Of a stretch of DNA of 64,000 nt, positions 1 through 7,525 are shown piece after piece. The position numbers were made by a program, and so were the translations under genes. The stretch comes from Micromonospora chersina. GTDB taxonomy: Bacteria; Actinomycetota; Actinomycetes; Mycobacteriales; Micromonosporaceae. How positions within the stretch are numbered: the stretch's first letter is position 1; the number at the start of each line of letters is the position of its first letter. The notes under the pieces were generated by a model, which saw nothing but the letters and a program-made list of their open reading frames with translations, searched no databases and was not told the DNA's origin. The DNA is taken from NCBI RefSeq assembly GCF_900091475.1, contig NZ_FMIB01000002.1, forward strand, positions 3,782,001 to 3,846,000, in the 5' to 3' direction.

Positions 1-326
1 TGTTTGACGCGTTCCGGTCCGGTGAGGTTAAGACCCTGGTGATTTCCAAGGTTGGGAACTTCTCGATCGACCTGCCTGAAGCCGCTGTCGCGATTCAGGT
101 GTCGGGGACGTTTGGGTCGCGGCAGGAGGAGGCGCAGCGGTTGGGGCGGGTGCTGCGGCCTAAGGCTGATGGGCGGCAGGCGCACTTCTACACGGTGGTT
201 TCGCGGGACACGATCGACACGGAGTACGCGGCGCACCGGCAGCGGTTCCTCGCCGAGCAGGGGTACGCGTACACCATCGTGGACGCCGACGACGTCCTCG
301 GCCCGAAGCTCCCGACGATCGACTAG
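1..326 (+). CDS. XPB-like DNA repair helicase, 3' end only
   Basis: The reading frame is open from base 3 and ends with TAG, so this is the C-terminal part of a gene that begins outside the window. About 107 residues are visible. They contain the late helicase core of the XPB/ERCC3 (SF2) family: a sensor-like segment with TFGSRQEEAQRLGRVLRPK (motif VI, with its arginines), then HFYTVVSRDTIDTEYA and a short tail with QRFLAEQGYAYTI. Bacterial XPB homologues are 3'-5' DNA helicases of about 550 residues and are common in actinomycetes. Family assignment is firm because motif VI and the downstream segment are typical. The start and N-terminal domains cannot be seen. Confidence 0.9.
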   Translation, partial: FDAFRSGEVKTLVISKVGNFSIDLPEAAVAIQVSGTFGSRQEEAQRLGRVLRPKADGRQAHFYTVVSRDTIDTEYAAHRQRFLAEQGYAYTIVDADDVLGPKLPTID

Positions 327-499
327 CTGACTCACGCATTACCAGTCGGTTGCGGCCTGCTGATCGTCGCGGTCCTGGTCTTCGTCTACCTGCGCCTCAG
401 GTTCGCCAGCGTCCGCTGCTGTTCGGCGGCTTGGCTGCTCCGATGACTGCTCGGCCGAAGTGCCGCCAGCATGAGCCGGCGCGGGTGGTGCGATGAAGT

Positions 500-778
500 T
501 CAGTCAAGCGCTCTGTACTCAGCCGGCGGTTCAACAAGTTCCGGTTGCTGGACCCAGTACCTCTCCCCGTAGATCTTCAGCATTGCCCAGTGCCATGCTT
601 CGTCATGGAAGACGAGTCCTCGGTACGGTGCATCGCTGGCCTCGAAGGGGTACCGCTGCATAGCTGCCGCCTCGGCCTCGGTTGCGTTGAGACCCCCGTA
701 ACGCCGCATCACCCAAGCAAAGCGTCGGCGCTCGTCTTGCAGGTACTGGACATACTCGCCCTCGCTCCAGTCCGCCAT
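500..778 (-). CDS. Small acidic hypothetical protein, 92 aa
   Basis: I do not recognise a family. The ATG at 776-778 opens a 92-residue acidic protein rich in aromatic residues (several W and Y), with no signal peptide or membrane segment. The N-terminal third has helical character (YVQYLQDERRRFAWVMRRY). Codon use fits high-GC third positions, which favours this strand over the opposite-frame ORF at 545-832. It stands alone: the XPB-like gene ends 170 bases to the left on the other strand, and the next gene is 145 bases to the right. No strong ribosome binding site is visible. It is probably a cytoplasmic accessory gene. Confidence 0.55.
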   Translation of the reverse strand: MADWSEGEYVQYLQDERRRFAWVMRRYGGLNATEAEAAAMQRYPFEASDAPYRGLVFHDEAWHWAMLKIYGERYWVQQPELVEPPAEYRALD

Positions 779-923
779 GTCTTTACCCTAGGATCCCGAT
801 CCTCGCAGTCTTTGAGCGATAGCTCAGCTTGACCTGCGCAACGAGTGAAATTCCACCTGGTCCTCATCGTCCACGCGCCGGCGGCAGCTTGTGATTGGTT
901 AGCCTCGGCATCGAGCCGCAGCG

Positions 924-1388
924 CTACTCTTTCACACCCAACTCCTTTCTCGCCGCCGCCGCGAAAGTGTCCAGGCACTCGCCTACCTCGCCATCTCGTT
1001 CGTTACTCGTGGACAGTCGATTGTCATTTATTTCATTCATGCAATCAATCAAGATCCCGTAGACATTAAGGATTGCCTTTCGCACAGGGCTCGATCCGAG
1101 CAACTGTATCTCACCGCACTTATGCGTCAAGTCCATGTACGGTCCGTCCCACTTCGATGTATCGAAGTCGTCACCCGTGTTGTACGTCCTTGCCATCTCT
1201 GCAAGTTTCAGCGCAATAGACAGCGCCTCTGCGTAAATGATTCGCCGTTCGGCATGCCAACGTCGCGCATCTTCTCGCTTTACCTTGAAGTAGTCCAGGG
1301 TGACAACGACAACTTGAGCTACCATCACGCCAGCAAAGGCGAATATTCCGGCAACTAGCGGGCTACCCCACCAGGGTTGAGTTTGCAT
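924..1388 (-). CDS. Hypothetical membrane-anchored protein
   Basis: The ATG at 1386-1388 is preceded on the minus strand by GAGG seven bases upstream, so it is preferred to the in-frame TTG seven codons earlier. The 154-residue product has one N-terminal membrane span (about residues 9-30, rich in A, V and I). A charged, mainly helical cytoplasmic region follows, with KREDARRWHAERRIIYAEAL and later a segment with several acidic residues. No catalytic motif is recognised. Base composition is clearly less GC-rich than in the rest of the window, as in the HEPN gene that follows, suggesting both came in by transfer. Small one-span proteins with a helical tail are common in actinobacterial accessory islands. 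Confidence 0.55.
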   Translation of the reverse strand: MQTQPWWGSPLVAGIFAFAGVMVAQVVVVTLDYFKVKREDARRWHAERRIIYAEALSIALKLAEMARTYNTGDDFDTSKWDGPYMDLTHKCGEIQLLGSSPVRKAILNVYGILIDCMNEINDNRLSTSNERDGEVGECLDTFAAAARKELGVKE

Positions 1389-1961
1389 CGTTAGACCTCG
1401 AATCCTCAAAAACCGTCCGTCGATGGATGCGCGTCAGACCACCGTCCCGGTCAGACACGGCGGTCAACACACGAGGAAGGCTACGAGGGCCTAACAACCC
1501 CAGCGATATTAAGAACAACTCCAGGTTCACCACCTCGACGCTCCTATGGAGATCGAACTCCGGTCAACGCGTGGGGTCGCGGCAGGCAAGGTACTGCCGG
1601 GCGTGTGACCGGGCGAGCATAGCCAGGCGAAGCCAAGCCCAAGCTGAGCGAACCAACTGGGCGATTGCCGCGGTGTGCGAGACCGAACATCCGGCCGGCA
1701 ACGGACGCGACCGCCAGCATGTGGCGACAGTCGCCGTCAACCTGGGCGAATCCCGAACATCCGGCTGGCTGCGATCATGTTTTCCTTGGCCCTGTCTGCG
1801 GCCCGCCCCTTGAGCCAGTCGGGACAGCCATGCTGACTAACCGGAGCTGTTTGCTTCGGGCGTCAAGCAGACTGTCAGAAATCGTACTCATGGCGAATGC
1901 CTAGTGCGTGCGGGCGGGCGCGGCACCAACAGCTTTGCCGCGCGGGCTATAGCATCACCAC
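1389..1961. other. Non-coding or decayed stretch, 573 bp
   Basis: I see no supportable gene here. ORFs of 60-130 codons exist, but they have poor codon structure and no ribosome binding sites. A short direct repeat (GAACATCCGGC) occurs near 1684 and 1755. The right end holds the likely promoter of the HEPN gene. The stretch is probably intergenic filler or eroded coding DNA of the accessory island. Confidence 0.5.
1948..1955 (+). promoter_or_regulatory. Candidate -10 box for leaderless HEPN gene
   Basis: TATAGC/TAGCAT lies 6-8 bases before the ATG at 1962, and no Shine-Dalgarno sequence is present. This spacing is the usual signature of a leaderless actinobacterial transcript. No clear -35 box is seen. 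Confidence 0.4.
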
Positions 1962-3446
1962 ATGGGCGAAGAAGCGCTTGAACCAGAGTCAAATCGGGCA
2001 GATTCCACAGATAAGGCTCCCGTTCCGAACATCAGTCGTAGCCTATGGTCCACTCTCCGCCGCTTCCTTCTCAGCATCTCGGGGGTCGAGGGAATCGTTC
2101 ATTCGACTGGCCCGCATTTGCCTGCACAGAGCAAAGTGAAGCACTTGGTCGAGGCAACCACTCGTAGTCGTGGATCGCTGATATCTCCCGAGCAACGTCG
2201 CGCCCTCGAAAGCATTATGTCGGGTCACATCGAGGCGATCATCGACCTACGCGACGAAAAAAAGAAGTACGACGATCCCGAAGTTGCCTCTGCCTTTTTC
2301 GAGGAGCGGTTTAAAGAGCTGTGGGCCGCGACATACGAAAAGTACCAAGAGGTGGGGGTTAGCGCTCCGACCAGTCTCGATCTCCTGCAAGCAACCACCC
2401 CGCGAGAGCTGGAGCGGCCCACAAGCAGTGTGCTCTACTCCTCATTGCTTATCTCCACCGTCGGAATGTGTGAGGTCTTCCTTGGCCAGGCAATGCGGGA
2501 GTACCTGACGTTCCGCCCTCAGGCGCTTCATGGAACGGAAATCCGCTTCCAGTTCGCAGAGATGCAGCAGTTTAGTTCGATTGAGTCGCTGAAGGCGTAC
2601 CACATCGATCGTCAAGTAGATTCGATCATCCGCCAAGGAGGTATCGATGAGTGGATGAAGTGGTTTGAGGTCAAGGTAAAGCTTAGCTTTGCCGAGGTTT
2701 CAGCCGACCCGATGGCTGTGCGGGAGATCTTTCAGCGGCGGCACGTACATGTGCACAACGACGGTGAAGTCTCCGCCATATACCTGGCTAAGATGGCCGA
2801 TACGAAACGACAACTACCTGAACTCGATACGTATCTTCGCGTTGATGAAAGTTATCTCCTACAGGCGGTCGACCGGTTGCGAACCTTCGGCATCGCTCTT
2901 GCCGTCGTTCTAGCACGCAAGCTGACGCCGAAGGGCTCGAAGGATCCAGGTCTGAAATGGCTGGAGTCGCACGCGAATGACCTGGTATACGGCCTCCTTT
3001 GTGCCAACAAGTATGAATCTGCTGTAGAGATTGTTAACCTATTGATCGAAGACACGAGCGAGCAAAGCGTTAAGACAATGATGCTCGTGAACCGGTGGAT
3101 CGCTCAGTCGCGTCTGGGCAAAGAGAAGGCAGTCCGAAAAGAGGTCCGGGACTGGGACACATCCGCGCTAGATGCCAAATTCCACCTGGCTCAACTGACC
3201 CTTCTTGGTGAGACGGAACAGGCACACGCTCTCGCTATGGCCGAAATTGGTCGAGGGGCCCTCACCGAGCAGAATTATCGCGAGTGGCCCCTCTTCGCGC
3301 CCCTGCGCGAAATCTATCCACCGACTGTTGAACAGATTGCATCAGTTGAACTAGTGCCGGTTCAACGGGAGGAATCGACGGCAGACCTGCTTAAAGACCC
3401 TCCCGCCGCAGATGAGGGAACGACGGAATGTCATCTCGACGATTAG
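1962..3446 (+). CDS. HEPN-domain protein, probable defence or stress RNase, 494 aa
   Basis: The middle of this soluble protein carries an R-x4-H motif, R260 to H265 (RRHVHVHNDG), with N266 directly after it. This is the arrangement seen in RNase-type HEPN proteins such as the MAE_28990 and LA2681 groups. A helical region upstream (about 150-250) fits the HEPN four-helix bundle. Residues 330-470 are helical with TPR-like spacing (NKYESAVEIVNLLIEDTSEQ, then LLGETEQAHALAMAEIG). The tail is acidic. Known HEPN families include toxins, abortive-infection proteins and CRISPR RNases that cut RNA. No partner antitoxin gene is adjacent. The gene is about 55% GC by eye, far below its surroundings, which points to transfer. 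The HEPN call is from motif reading only. Confidence 0.6.
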   Translation: MGEEALEPESNRADSTDKAPVPNISRSLWSTLRRFLLSISGVEGIVHSTGPHLPAQSKVKHLVEATTRSRGSLISPEQRRALESIMSGHIEAIIDLRDEKKKYDDPEVASAFFEERFKELWAATYEKYQEVGVSAPTSLDLLQATTPRELERPTSSVLYSSLLISTVGMCEVFLGQAMREYLTFRPQALHGTEIRFQFAEMQQFSSIESLKAYHIDRQVDSIIRQGGIDEWMKWFEVKVKLSFAEVSADPMAVREIFQRRHVHVHNDGEVSAIYLAKMADTKRQLPELDTYLRVDESYLLQAVDRLRTFGIALAVVLARKLTPKGSKDPGLKWLESHANDLVYGLLCANKYESAVEIVNLLIEDTSEQSVKTMMLVNRWIAQSRLGKEKAVRKEVRDWDTSALDAKFHLAQLTLLGETEQAHALAMAEIGRGALTEQNYREWPLFAPLREIYPPTVEQIASVELVPVQREESTADLLKDPPAADEGTTECHLDD

Positions 3447-3518
3447 CGCCGCCTCCATCCCGTCTGCGCCGACCCGCCTTCCCCGGAGAGCAGGCTGCCG
3501 CCGGGCCCACCACGTCAA

Positions 3519-3740
3519 GTGAATCTTGACGTGGCGGACGCTGGCGGGCGAGCGGTGACACTCCGCCGAGTGGTGGAGATGAGCATGACCGAGCAGTGTT
3601 ATCGCGCAGTGCTGGACGTCGAGGCTGGCCTGGCCCCGACCGAGGTCGACGAACGCTCGCTGGGAGCAGAGAGACATCGCGTCACGGGAACGGGGGAGTT
3701 CGAAGGCTACCGCTGGCGTCGGCTTTTGAGCCGCGGCTAG
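3519..3740 (+). pseudogene. Remnant of an IS481-like transposase N-terminus
   Basis: A 73-codon ORF contains MSMTEQCYRAVLDVEAGL followed by APTEVDERSLGAERHR. This resembles the start of IS481-family transposases, where a helix-turn-helix of the form TEQRYRAVLEV..G..VTEVAERYGVSRQ is usual. After about 30 residues the match fades and the frame stops, and no DDE catalytic domain follows. I read it as an old insertion-sequence fragment marking past mobility next to the HEPN gene. Terminal inverted repeats were not found. It could also be chance similarity in a short ORF. Confidence 0.4.
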
Positions 3741-3970
3741 TCAGATGCTGGATGGTCCCCAGCGACGTATACGCCCTTACCTTGATGACCTTCGATCAGA
3801 CCTTCAGCCTGCAGGATCAGCAGAGCCGATCGGACCGGCTCGGCGGAGACGCCGTAGTGCGCGGACATCTCGCGCAGCGAAGGCAGCTTGAACCCCGGGC
3901 CGTACTCACCCGAGCTGATCTTGTCGCGGCTGTCCTGAGCAATGCGTTGACGGTCTGGGATTCGGGGCAT
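3737..3970 (-). CDS. GntR-family regulator, winged-helix domain only, 77 aa
   Basis: This is a stand-alone DNA-binding domain. It opens with PRIPDRQRIAQDSRDKIS, then carries the GntR signature GFKLPSLREMSAHYGVS followed by PVRSALLILQAEGLIEGHQG and GVYVA (the wing). Full GntR proteins have 230 or more residues with an effector domain; that domain is absent here, as in many small actinobacterial and plasmid-borne GntR regulators. The start ATG at 3968-3970 has AGGAG five bases upstream, so the longer upstream in-frame ORF is not used. It is divergent from the DivIVA-like gene pair across about 350 bases that hold a TACAAT box and a direct repeat, so it may control itself and those genes. Confidence 0.8.
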   Translation of the reverse strand: MPRIPDRQRIAQDSRDKISSGEYGPGFKLPSLREMSAHYGVSAEPVRSALLILQAEGLIEGHQGKGVYVAGDHPASD

Positions 3971-4318
3971 GGCAACTCCTGGTAGGCCCCAAGATCCTCC
4001 CACGCCGCCACCTCGGCAGCCAAGACTTCGCGTGCTTAGCATGTTCGGCTCTTGTTCTTTGCATGCTTTGCATTGTATGTTGAGCCCCGGAAGCCCGGCA
4101 CTGGATCGCCTGGTAGGCAACCGGCCCTCCCGGTTGGGCATCCACCGCCGCTGGCACGGCTGACTTGGTTCGTCGGCTGTGCCAGCACCCCAACGCTGAA
4201 TGCAAGCTCCCTGCTGCCGTCCCCCGAACAGGCCGCAGGGCTGGGCGGCCTCCGCCGACGGCAACCCGCGGAGGCCGCCCCACCACACTTCGACGCGACC
4301 CGATGAAGGGCGGTCCCC
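3971..4318. other. Divergent intergenic region between GntR and DivIVA-like genes
   Basis: This 348-bp stretch has no supportable gene. The left half holds the candidate GntR promoter and repeat. The right half (about 4100-4300) is GC-rich with no recognisable element, apart from the start region of the next gene. Confidence 0.5.
4057..4077 (-). promoter_or_regulatory. Candidate GntR promoter with 9-bp direct repeat
   Basis: On the minus strand TACAAT (4072-4077) looks like a -10 box. It runs into two head-to-tail copies of a 9-mer, AATGCAAAG then CATGCAAAG (4074-4066 and 4065-4057). The AT-rich patch stands out in its surroundings. The repeats would lie at the transcription start, about 90 bases before the GntR start codon, as expected of an autoregulatory operator. 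This is inference from position. Confidence 0.4.
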
Positions 4319-4606
4319 GTGCGCAACCTGATCCGTCGCCTGGCGAGCCGACGCGACGAGAGACAACCAATCGCACAAACGAACAGAAGCCAGCCACTCC
4401 GCCCCTGGCAGATCCGCGAGCGCTGCTTCAACGTCCGCCGCCGCGGCCTCGACCCGGCAGAGATCCGCACCTTCCTCTACCAGGTCGCCGACGAACTCAC
4501 CGTCGCGCAGAGCGCCCTGCGAGCGGTTCAGGAGGAGAACGTCCGCATCAAGAACGCCCTGCGCACCTGGCAGAGCACCCAGTCGGCGAACCACCGCTAC
4601 CGATGA
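4319..4606 (+). CDS. DivIVA-like short coiled-coil protein, 95 aa
   Basis: The core FNVRRRGLDPAEIRTFLYQV matches the membrane-proximal DivIVA motif (F-x-x-x-x-x-G-x-x-x-x-x-V). It is followed by a short coiled coil (residues about 55-88, ADELTVAQSALRAVQEEN). Full DivIVA/Wag31 proteins are 250 or more residues and mark the cell poles. This form is much shorter and belongs to the small DivIVA-domain proteins found beside regulators in Micromonosporaceae accessory regions. The start is GTG at 4319. Its stop overlaps the next start (ATGA), so the two are translationally coupled. Function unknown; a scaffold or partner for the next protein is possible. Confidence 0.7.
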   Translation: MRNLIRRLASRRDERQPIAQTNRSQPLRPWQIRERCFNVRRRGLDPAEIRTFLYQVADELTVAQSALRAVQEENVRIKNALRTWQSTQSANHRYR

Positions 4607-4869
4607 CCGGCCGCTGGGTGATCCACCTCCCCGTCACCGCCCCCGACCTGCACCGCGCCCGCATCTTCGCCCGCACGGCCGCCCGCCTCCTGGCCCAGCT
4701 CAGCGCCCGCGTTGAGCCCGGCGGGGTGACCGTCTCGGAAGAGGACCAGCAGTGCGTACGCCATTGGGTCTTCTGCGACCGCCCACTACCCGGCGCCGGC
4801 CGATGCGCCCTGCCGGTCGACCACACCTCGCCCTGCGCACGCCGCGCACCCTGGCTCACCCGCCGCTAA
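4603..4869 (+). CDS. Hypothetical protein coupled to the DivIVA-like gene, 88 aa
   Basis: The ATG at 4603 overlaps the TGA of the DivIVA-like gene in an ATGA junction, which fixes the start and shows co-translation. The product opens with TGRWVIHLPVTAPDLHRA and ends in a part with three cysteines (QQCVRHWVFCDRPLP, ALPVDHTSPCARRAPW). The Cys/His spacing hints at metal binding but is not a known finger. I do not recognise a family. A longer upstream in-frame extension exists but has no start signal. Confidence 0.6.
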   Translation: MTGRWVIHLPVTAPDLHRARIFARTAARLLAQLSARVEPGGVTVSEEDQQCVRHWVFCDRPLPGAGRCALPVDHTSPCARRAPWLTRR

Positions 4870-4988
4870 GCAGGACAGATGCCAGTGCTGACGGAATGGC
4901 GACTGAACCAGCGGGTACGCGCACTGGAGGCAGGTCGGGAGACGCCCTGCTGCGGAAGCGCCATCTCGGAAGAGAAGAGAGGCACGCG

Positions 4989-5111
4989 ATGAAGGACAGA
5001 ATTCTCACCCCGATCAAACGGGCGACAAAGACCATCCAGGTGCGCCGTAAACGCGGAGACGCCCTGATCACCAAGGCAAAGGCCACGCGGCCCGGCCGGA
5101 TCTTCCAGTAA
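4989..5111 (+). CDS. Possible small basic peptide, 40 aa
   Basis: A 40-codon ORF opens with ATG at 4989 and a purine-rich AGAGAGG about seven bases upstream. The peptide (MKDRILTPIKRATKTIQVRR...) is strongly basic, with many K and R and few acidic residues, as in nucleic-acid-binding or ribosome-associated peptides. A strong hairpin terminator follows at 5139-5170. It may be the last gene of the DivIVA-like operon. No family is recognised and it is short enough to be chance. Confidence 0.35.
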   Translation: MKDRILTPIKRATKTIQVRRKRGDALITKAKATRPGRIFQ

Positions 5112-5138
5112 GCGCCGGACCGAAGACAAGCACAACCA

Positions 5139-5170
5139 GCGCGCTCGGCCTCCACGAGGGCCGAGCGCGC
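5139..5170. terminator. Bidirectional hairpin, 12-bp stem
   Basis: GCGCGCTCGGCC (5139-5150) pairs perfectly with GGCCGAGCGCGC (5159-5170) across an 8-base loop. It lies between the end of the plus-strand operon and the end of the minus-strand GNAT gene, so it can serve both. There is no U-tract. Confidence 0.7.
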
Positions 5171-5176
5171 CCACGG

Positions 5177-6031
5177 CTACGAACGCCGGCGCAGGTAGCG
5201 AGCCCGCCGACCGAAGTCCTGGAACCCGAGCCGCCGGTACAACTCGGCGGCCGGGTTGTTGTCGTTGACGCAGAGCCACGCCTCCCGCGCCCCGTCCGCC
5301 GCCAGCCCTCGCAGCGCACCAGCCACCAGATACGCCCCGACCCGCCGCCCCCGCCACCCCGGCACGACGCCCACCTGGTCGATCCAGTTGTCGATGACGT
5401 TGACGAACCCCACGGCGGCACCGTCAGGCCCACGCGCGATGAGCGACAGGTCCGCCCGGTACTCGTCGTCCTCCCCCAGCTCACCCAGCCACTCGTCGGC
5501 GGTGGGCGAACCGAAGCCGGGCCGGTCAGCGAACGACGCCCGGTAGGTCGAGAACAGCTCGGGACCAAGTGTCACCGGCTCGGTGGTCACGCCGTCGGGA
5601 CGAGGGACATCAGGAAGAGAGCAGAGGTCGTGCCGCTGCACCCACTCCATGAACGTCCGCTCGAAGCCTCGCTCCGTGAACAGCGCATCCGCACCAGGGC
5701 TCCACGACTCGGTCGTCACCATCAGGTCGACCTCACCGGCCTGCTCAAGAGCCCAGCTCAGCAGCCGCCCGCCGAAACCCCGCCCCCGCCAGTCCGGATG
5801 CACCAGGCCGGTGCCGGTGGCCGGCTGCCCGCCGAGGCCGACCCCCACGGCCGCGACCAGGCCGCCGTCGTGCCAGGCGCCGAGGGTACGCGTCTGGAGC
5901 AGCCGCGCCCGCAACAACGGGGTACGGGCGAACAGCGGCAACCCGCCGTCGACGGCCAGGCACGCCTCGGCCAGCCGGGTCAGCTCAACGAGGTGCTCCT
6001 CGCCGAACTCCTTCCAGATGAGCCCGTCCAC
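5177..6031 (-). CDS. Tandem GNAT-family N-acetyltransferase, 284 aa
   Basis: The protein has two GNAT folds. The first (about 1-140) carries the acetyl-CoA loop HPDWRGRGFGGRLL; the second (about 150-284) carries VPGWRGRRVGAYLVAGALRG and the terminal NDNNPAAELYRRLGF motif. Double-GNAT proteins of about 300 residues include mycothiol synthase (MshD) and many uncharacterised actinobacterial acetyltransferases. Sequence alone does not name the acceptor. The start is GTG at 6031, preceded by GGGTGGGA. It converges on the terminator at 5139-5170 and is divergent from the DUF1801 gene. Confidence 0.85.
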   Translation of the reverse strand: MDGLIWKEFGEEHLVELTRLAEACLAVDGGLPLFARTPLLRARLLQTRTLGAWHDGGLVAAVGVGLGGQPATGTGLVHPDWRGRGFGGRLLSWALEQAGEVDLMVTTESWSPGADALFTERGFERTFMEWVQRHDLCSLPDVPRPDGVTTEPVTLGPELFSTYRASFADRPGFGSPTADEWLGELGEDDEYRADLSLIARGPDGAAVGFVNVIDNWIDQVGVVPGWRGRRVGAYLVAGALRGLAADGAREAWLCVNDNNPAAELYRRLGFQDFGRRARYLRRRS

Positions 6032-6130
6032 TTCCCACCCCCGATGACAGTCGCCGCTGGGCAGTAGGCCCCGCGCCCGGGACCGGTGTCAACCGGATTC
6101 GCTGTCGTACTCACCTGGGAGCATCGGCAC

Positions 6131-6571
6131 ATGGCGACCTCGAAGCAGCCGGTGACCGTGCCGACCGACGCCAGCGTCGACGATTTCCTGGCGGCCGTGC
6201 CGGACGACCGCCGGCGGGCCGATGCCGAGCGGCTCTGCGCGCTGCTGCGCGAGGTGACCGGCGAGCCCCCGGTCATGTGGGGGCCGAGCATCGTGGGCTT
6301 CGGCGCCTACCGCTACACCTACGGCAGCGGGCGCACGGGTGACTGGCCGCTGGTCGGCTTCTCGCCGCGCAAGCAGCAACTCGTCGTCTACCTGGTCGGC
6401 GGCTACGAGGAGCGCTACCCGTCGGTGCTGGCCCGGCTCGGCCCGCACAAGACCGGCAAGGGCTGCCTCTACCTGAAGCGGCTCGACGACGTCGACGAGA
6501 GCGCCCTGCGCGAGCTGGTCGACCGCACGGTCCGCGTGCACAGGGGCGTCGACCGGGCCAGCCAGGGCTGA
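6131..6571 (+). CDS. DUF1801 domain protein, 146 aa
   Basis: The sequence VDDFLAAVPDDRRRADAERL, then MWGPSIVGFG, a tyrosine-rich stretch, and a late GCLYLKRLDDVDESAL are typical of DUF1801 (YdhG-like) proteins, small cytosolic proteins of about 140 residues with unknown biochemical role. The ATG at 6131 has GGGAG upstream and gives the family's usual length; an upstream in-frame GTG at 6086 would add 15 atypical residues. The gene is single and convergent with the patatin-like gene. Confidence 0.8.
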   Translation: MATSKQPVTVPTDASVDDFLAAVPDDRRRADAERLCALLREVTGEPPVMWGPSIVGFGAYRYTYGSGRTGDWPLVGFSPRKQQLVVYLVGGYEERYPSVLARLGPHKTGKGCLYLKRLDDVDESALRELVDRTVRVHRGVDRASQG

Positions 6572-6611
6572 CCGGCCCGAGGATCAGGCCGCGACCTACG
6601 GCACGAACGCG

Positions 6612-7457
6612 TCAGTCCCAGAGAGCGGCGACGGCGGCGGCGTGCGTCGCGCCGACGGCCCGGCCGGCGCGGGCGGAGGCAGCCCGGGTCGCGGGTGACA
6701 GCGCGTTGGTGCCGAACGCGTCGACGGACGCCTGGTCGGCACTGATCACGTGGACGGCGGCGGGGGCGAGCGCGGCGATCTCGGCGTCGAGGTCGCCCCA
6801 CGGCTGCGGGGTGTCCGCGAGGGTCGGCTGGATGATCAGCACGCGGTCCGCGCCGGCGGCCAGGTCGGCGTTGGTCATGGAGCGCACGCCGCCGTCGACG
6901 TAGCGGCGGTCGCCGATCGTGACCGGCGGCCAGATGCCGGGCACCGCGCAGCTGGCCGCGACGGCGTCGCCCAGGGTCACGCCGGACTCGCGGGTGAAGA
7001 TGGCCTCGTCACCGGTCTCGGCGTCGACGGCGGGCAGCAGCAGGCGACGGTCGGGCCACTGCTTCACGGGGAGCCGGGCGTCGATCGCGGCGAGCCGGGC
7101 GGCCGGGTCGACGGTCTGCGCGGCGAGGGCGAGCCCGCCGAGCCGGCGGCGGGCGTCCTCCGGCCCGGTCGCGCCGGTCAGCACGGCGGCGTACTCGGCG
7201 AAGAGCTTCTCCGTGTCGACGTCGACCTCGATCTCGGCGGTCTCGGGGCGGAGCTGGGCCGCGTACAGGTCGTCGAGCGCGACACCGCTGGTGATCTGGG
7301 CGGCGACCGCGGAACCGGCGGAGGTGCCCACGACCAGGTCGGCGGCGATGACCCGGTCGGCGAGGGTGGGGTCGGCGTCGGCGAGGCCGCGCAGGACGCC
7401 CAGCTCCCAGGCAATCCCGGCCACGCCGCCACCGGCGAGTACGAGTGCGTTCGTCAT
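6612..7457 (-). CDS. Patatin-like phospholipase family protein, 281 aa
   Basis: This is a serine lipid acyl hydrolase of the patatin fold. The oxyanion loop GGGVAGI is near residue 9, the nucleophile elbow GTSAG has Ser46, and the catalytic Asp lies in the DGG of RRYVDGGVRS. This Ser-Asp dyad matches family requirements. The bacterial relatives are short, cytosolic or peripheral esterases of about 280-300 residues. There is no signal peptide. The start ATG at 7457 gives the usual beginning MTNALVLAGGG; the GTG ten codons earlier is less likely. It is transcribed away from the DUF1801 gene's end and follows the alpha/beta hydrolase gene by 68 bases. Confidence 0.9.
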   Translation of the reverse strand: MTNALVLAGGGVAGIAWELGVLRGLADADPTLADRVIAADLVVGTSAGSAVAAQITSGVALDDLYAAQLRPETAEIEVDVDTEKLFAEYAAVLTGATGPEDARRRLGGLALAAQTVDPAARLAAIDARLPVKQWPDRRLLLPAVDAETGDEAIFTRESGVTLGDAVAASCAVPGIWPPVTIGDRRYVDGGVRSMTNADLAAGADRVLIIQPTLADTPQPWGDLDAEIAALAPAAVHVISADQASVDAFGTNALSPATRAASARAGRAVGATHAAAVAALWD

Positions 7458-7525
7458 GATCAGCAGCCTTGCACAGCGCGGGGGCACAGTGGATGCCGGT
7501 GATCCGTGACGGACGCCTCAGGGAG

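Noticed and set aside
1427..1813. A 128-codon ORF in the gap before the HEPN gene
   Set aside because: No ribosome binding site, mixed codon use and no recognisable motif.
3737..4594. A 285-codon ORF containing the GntR domain at its C-terminus
   Set aside because: The first 200 codons have no domain; the ATG at 3970 has AGGAG at the right distance and gives a normal GntR opening.
1..5111. Left accessory stretch considered as an active prophage or conjugative element
   Set aside because: No integrase, capsid, relaxase or FtsK-type gene and no attachment repeats could be seen.
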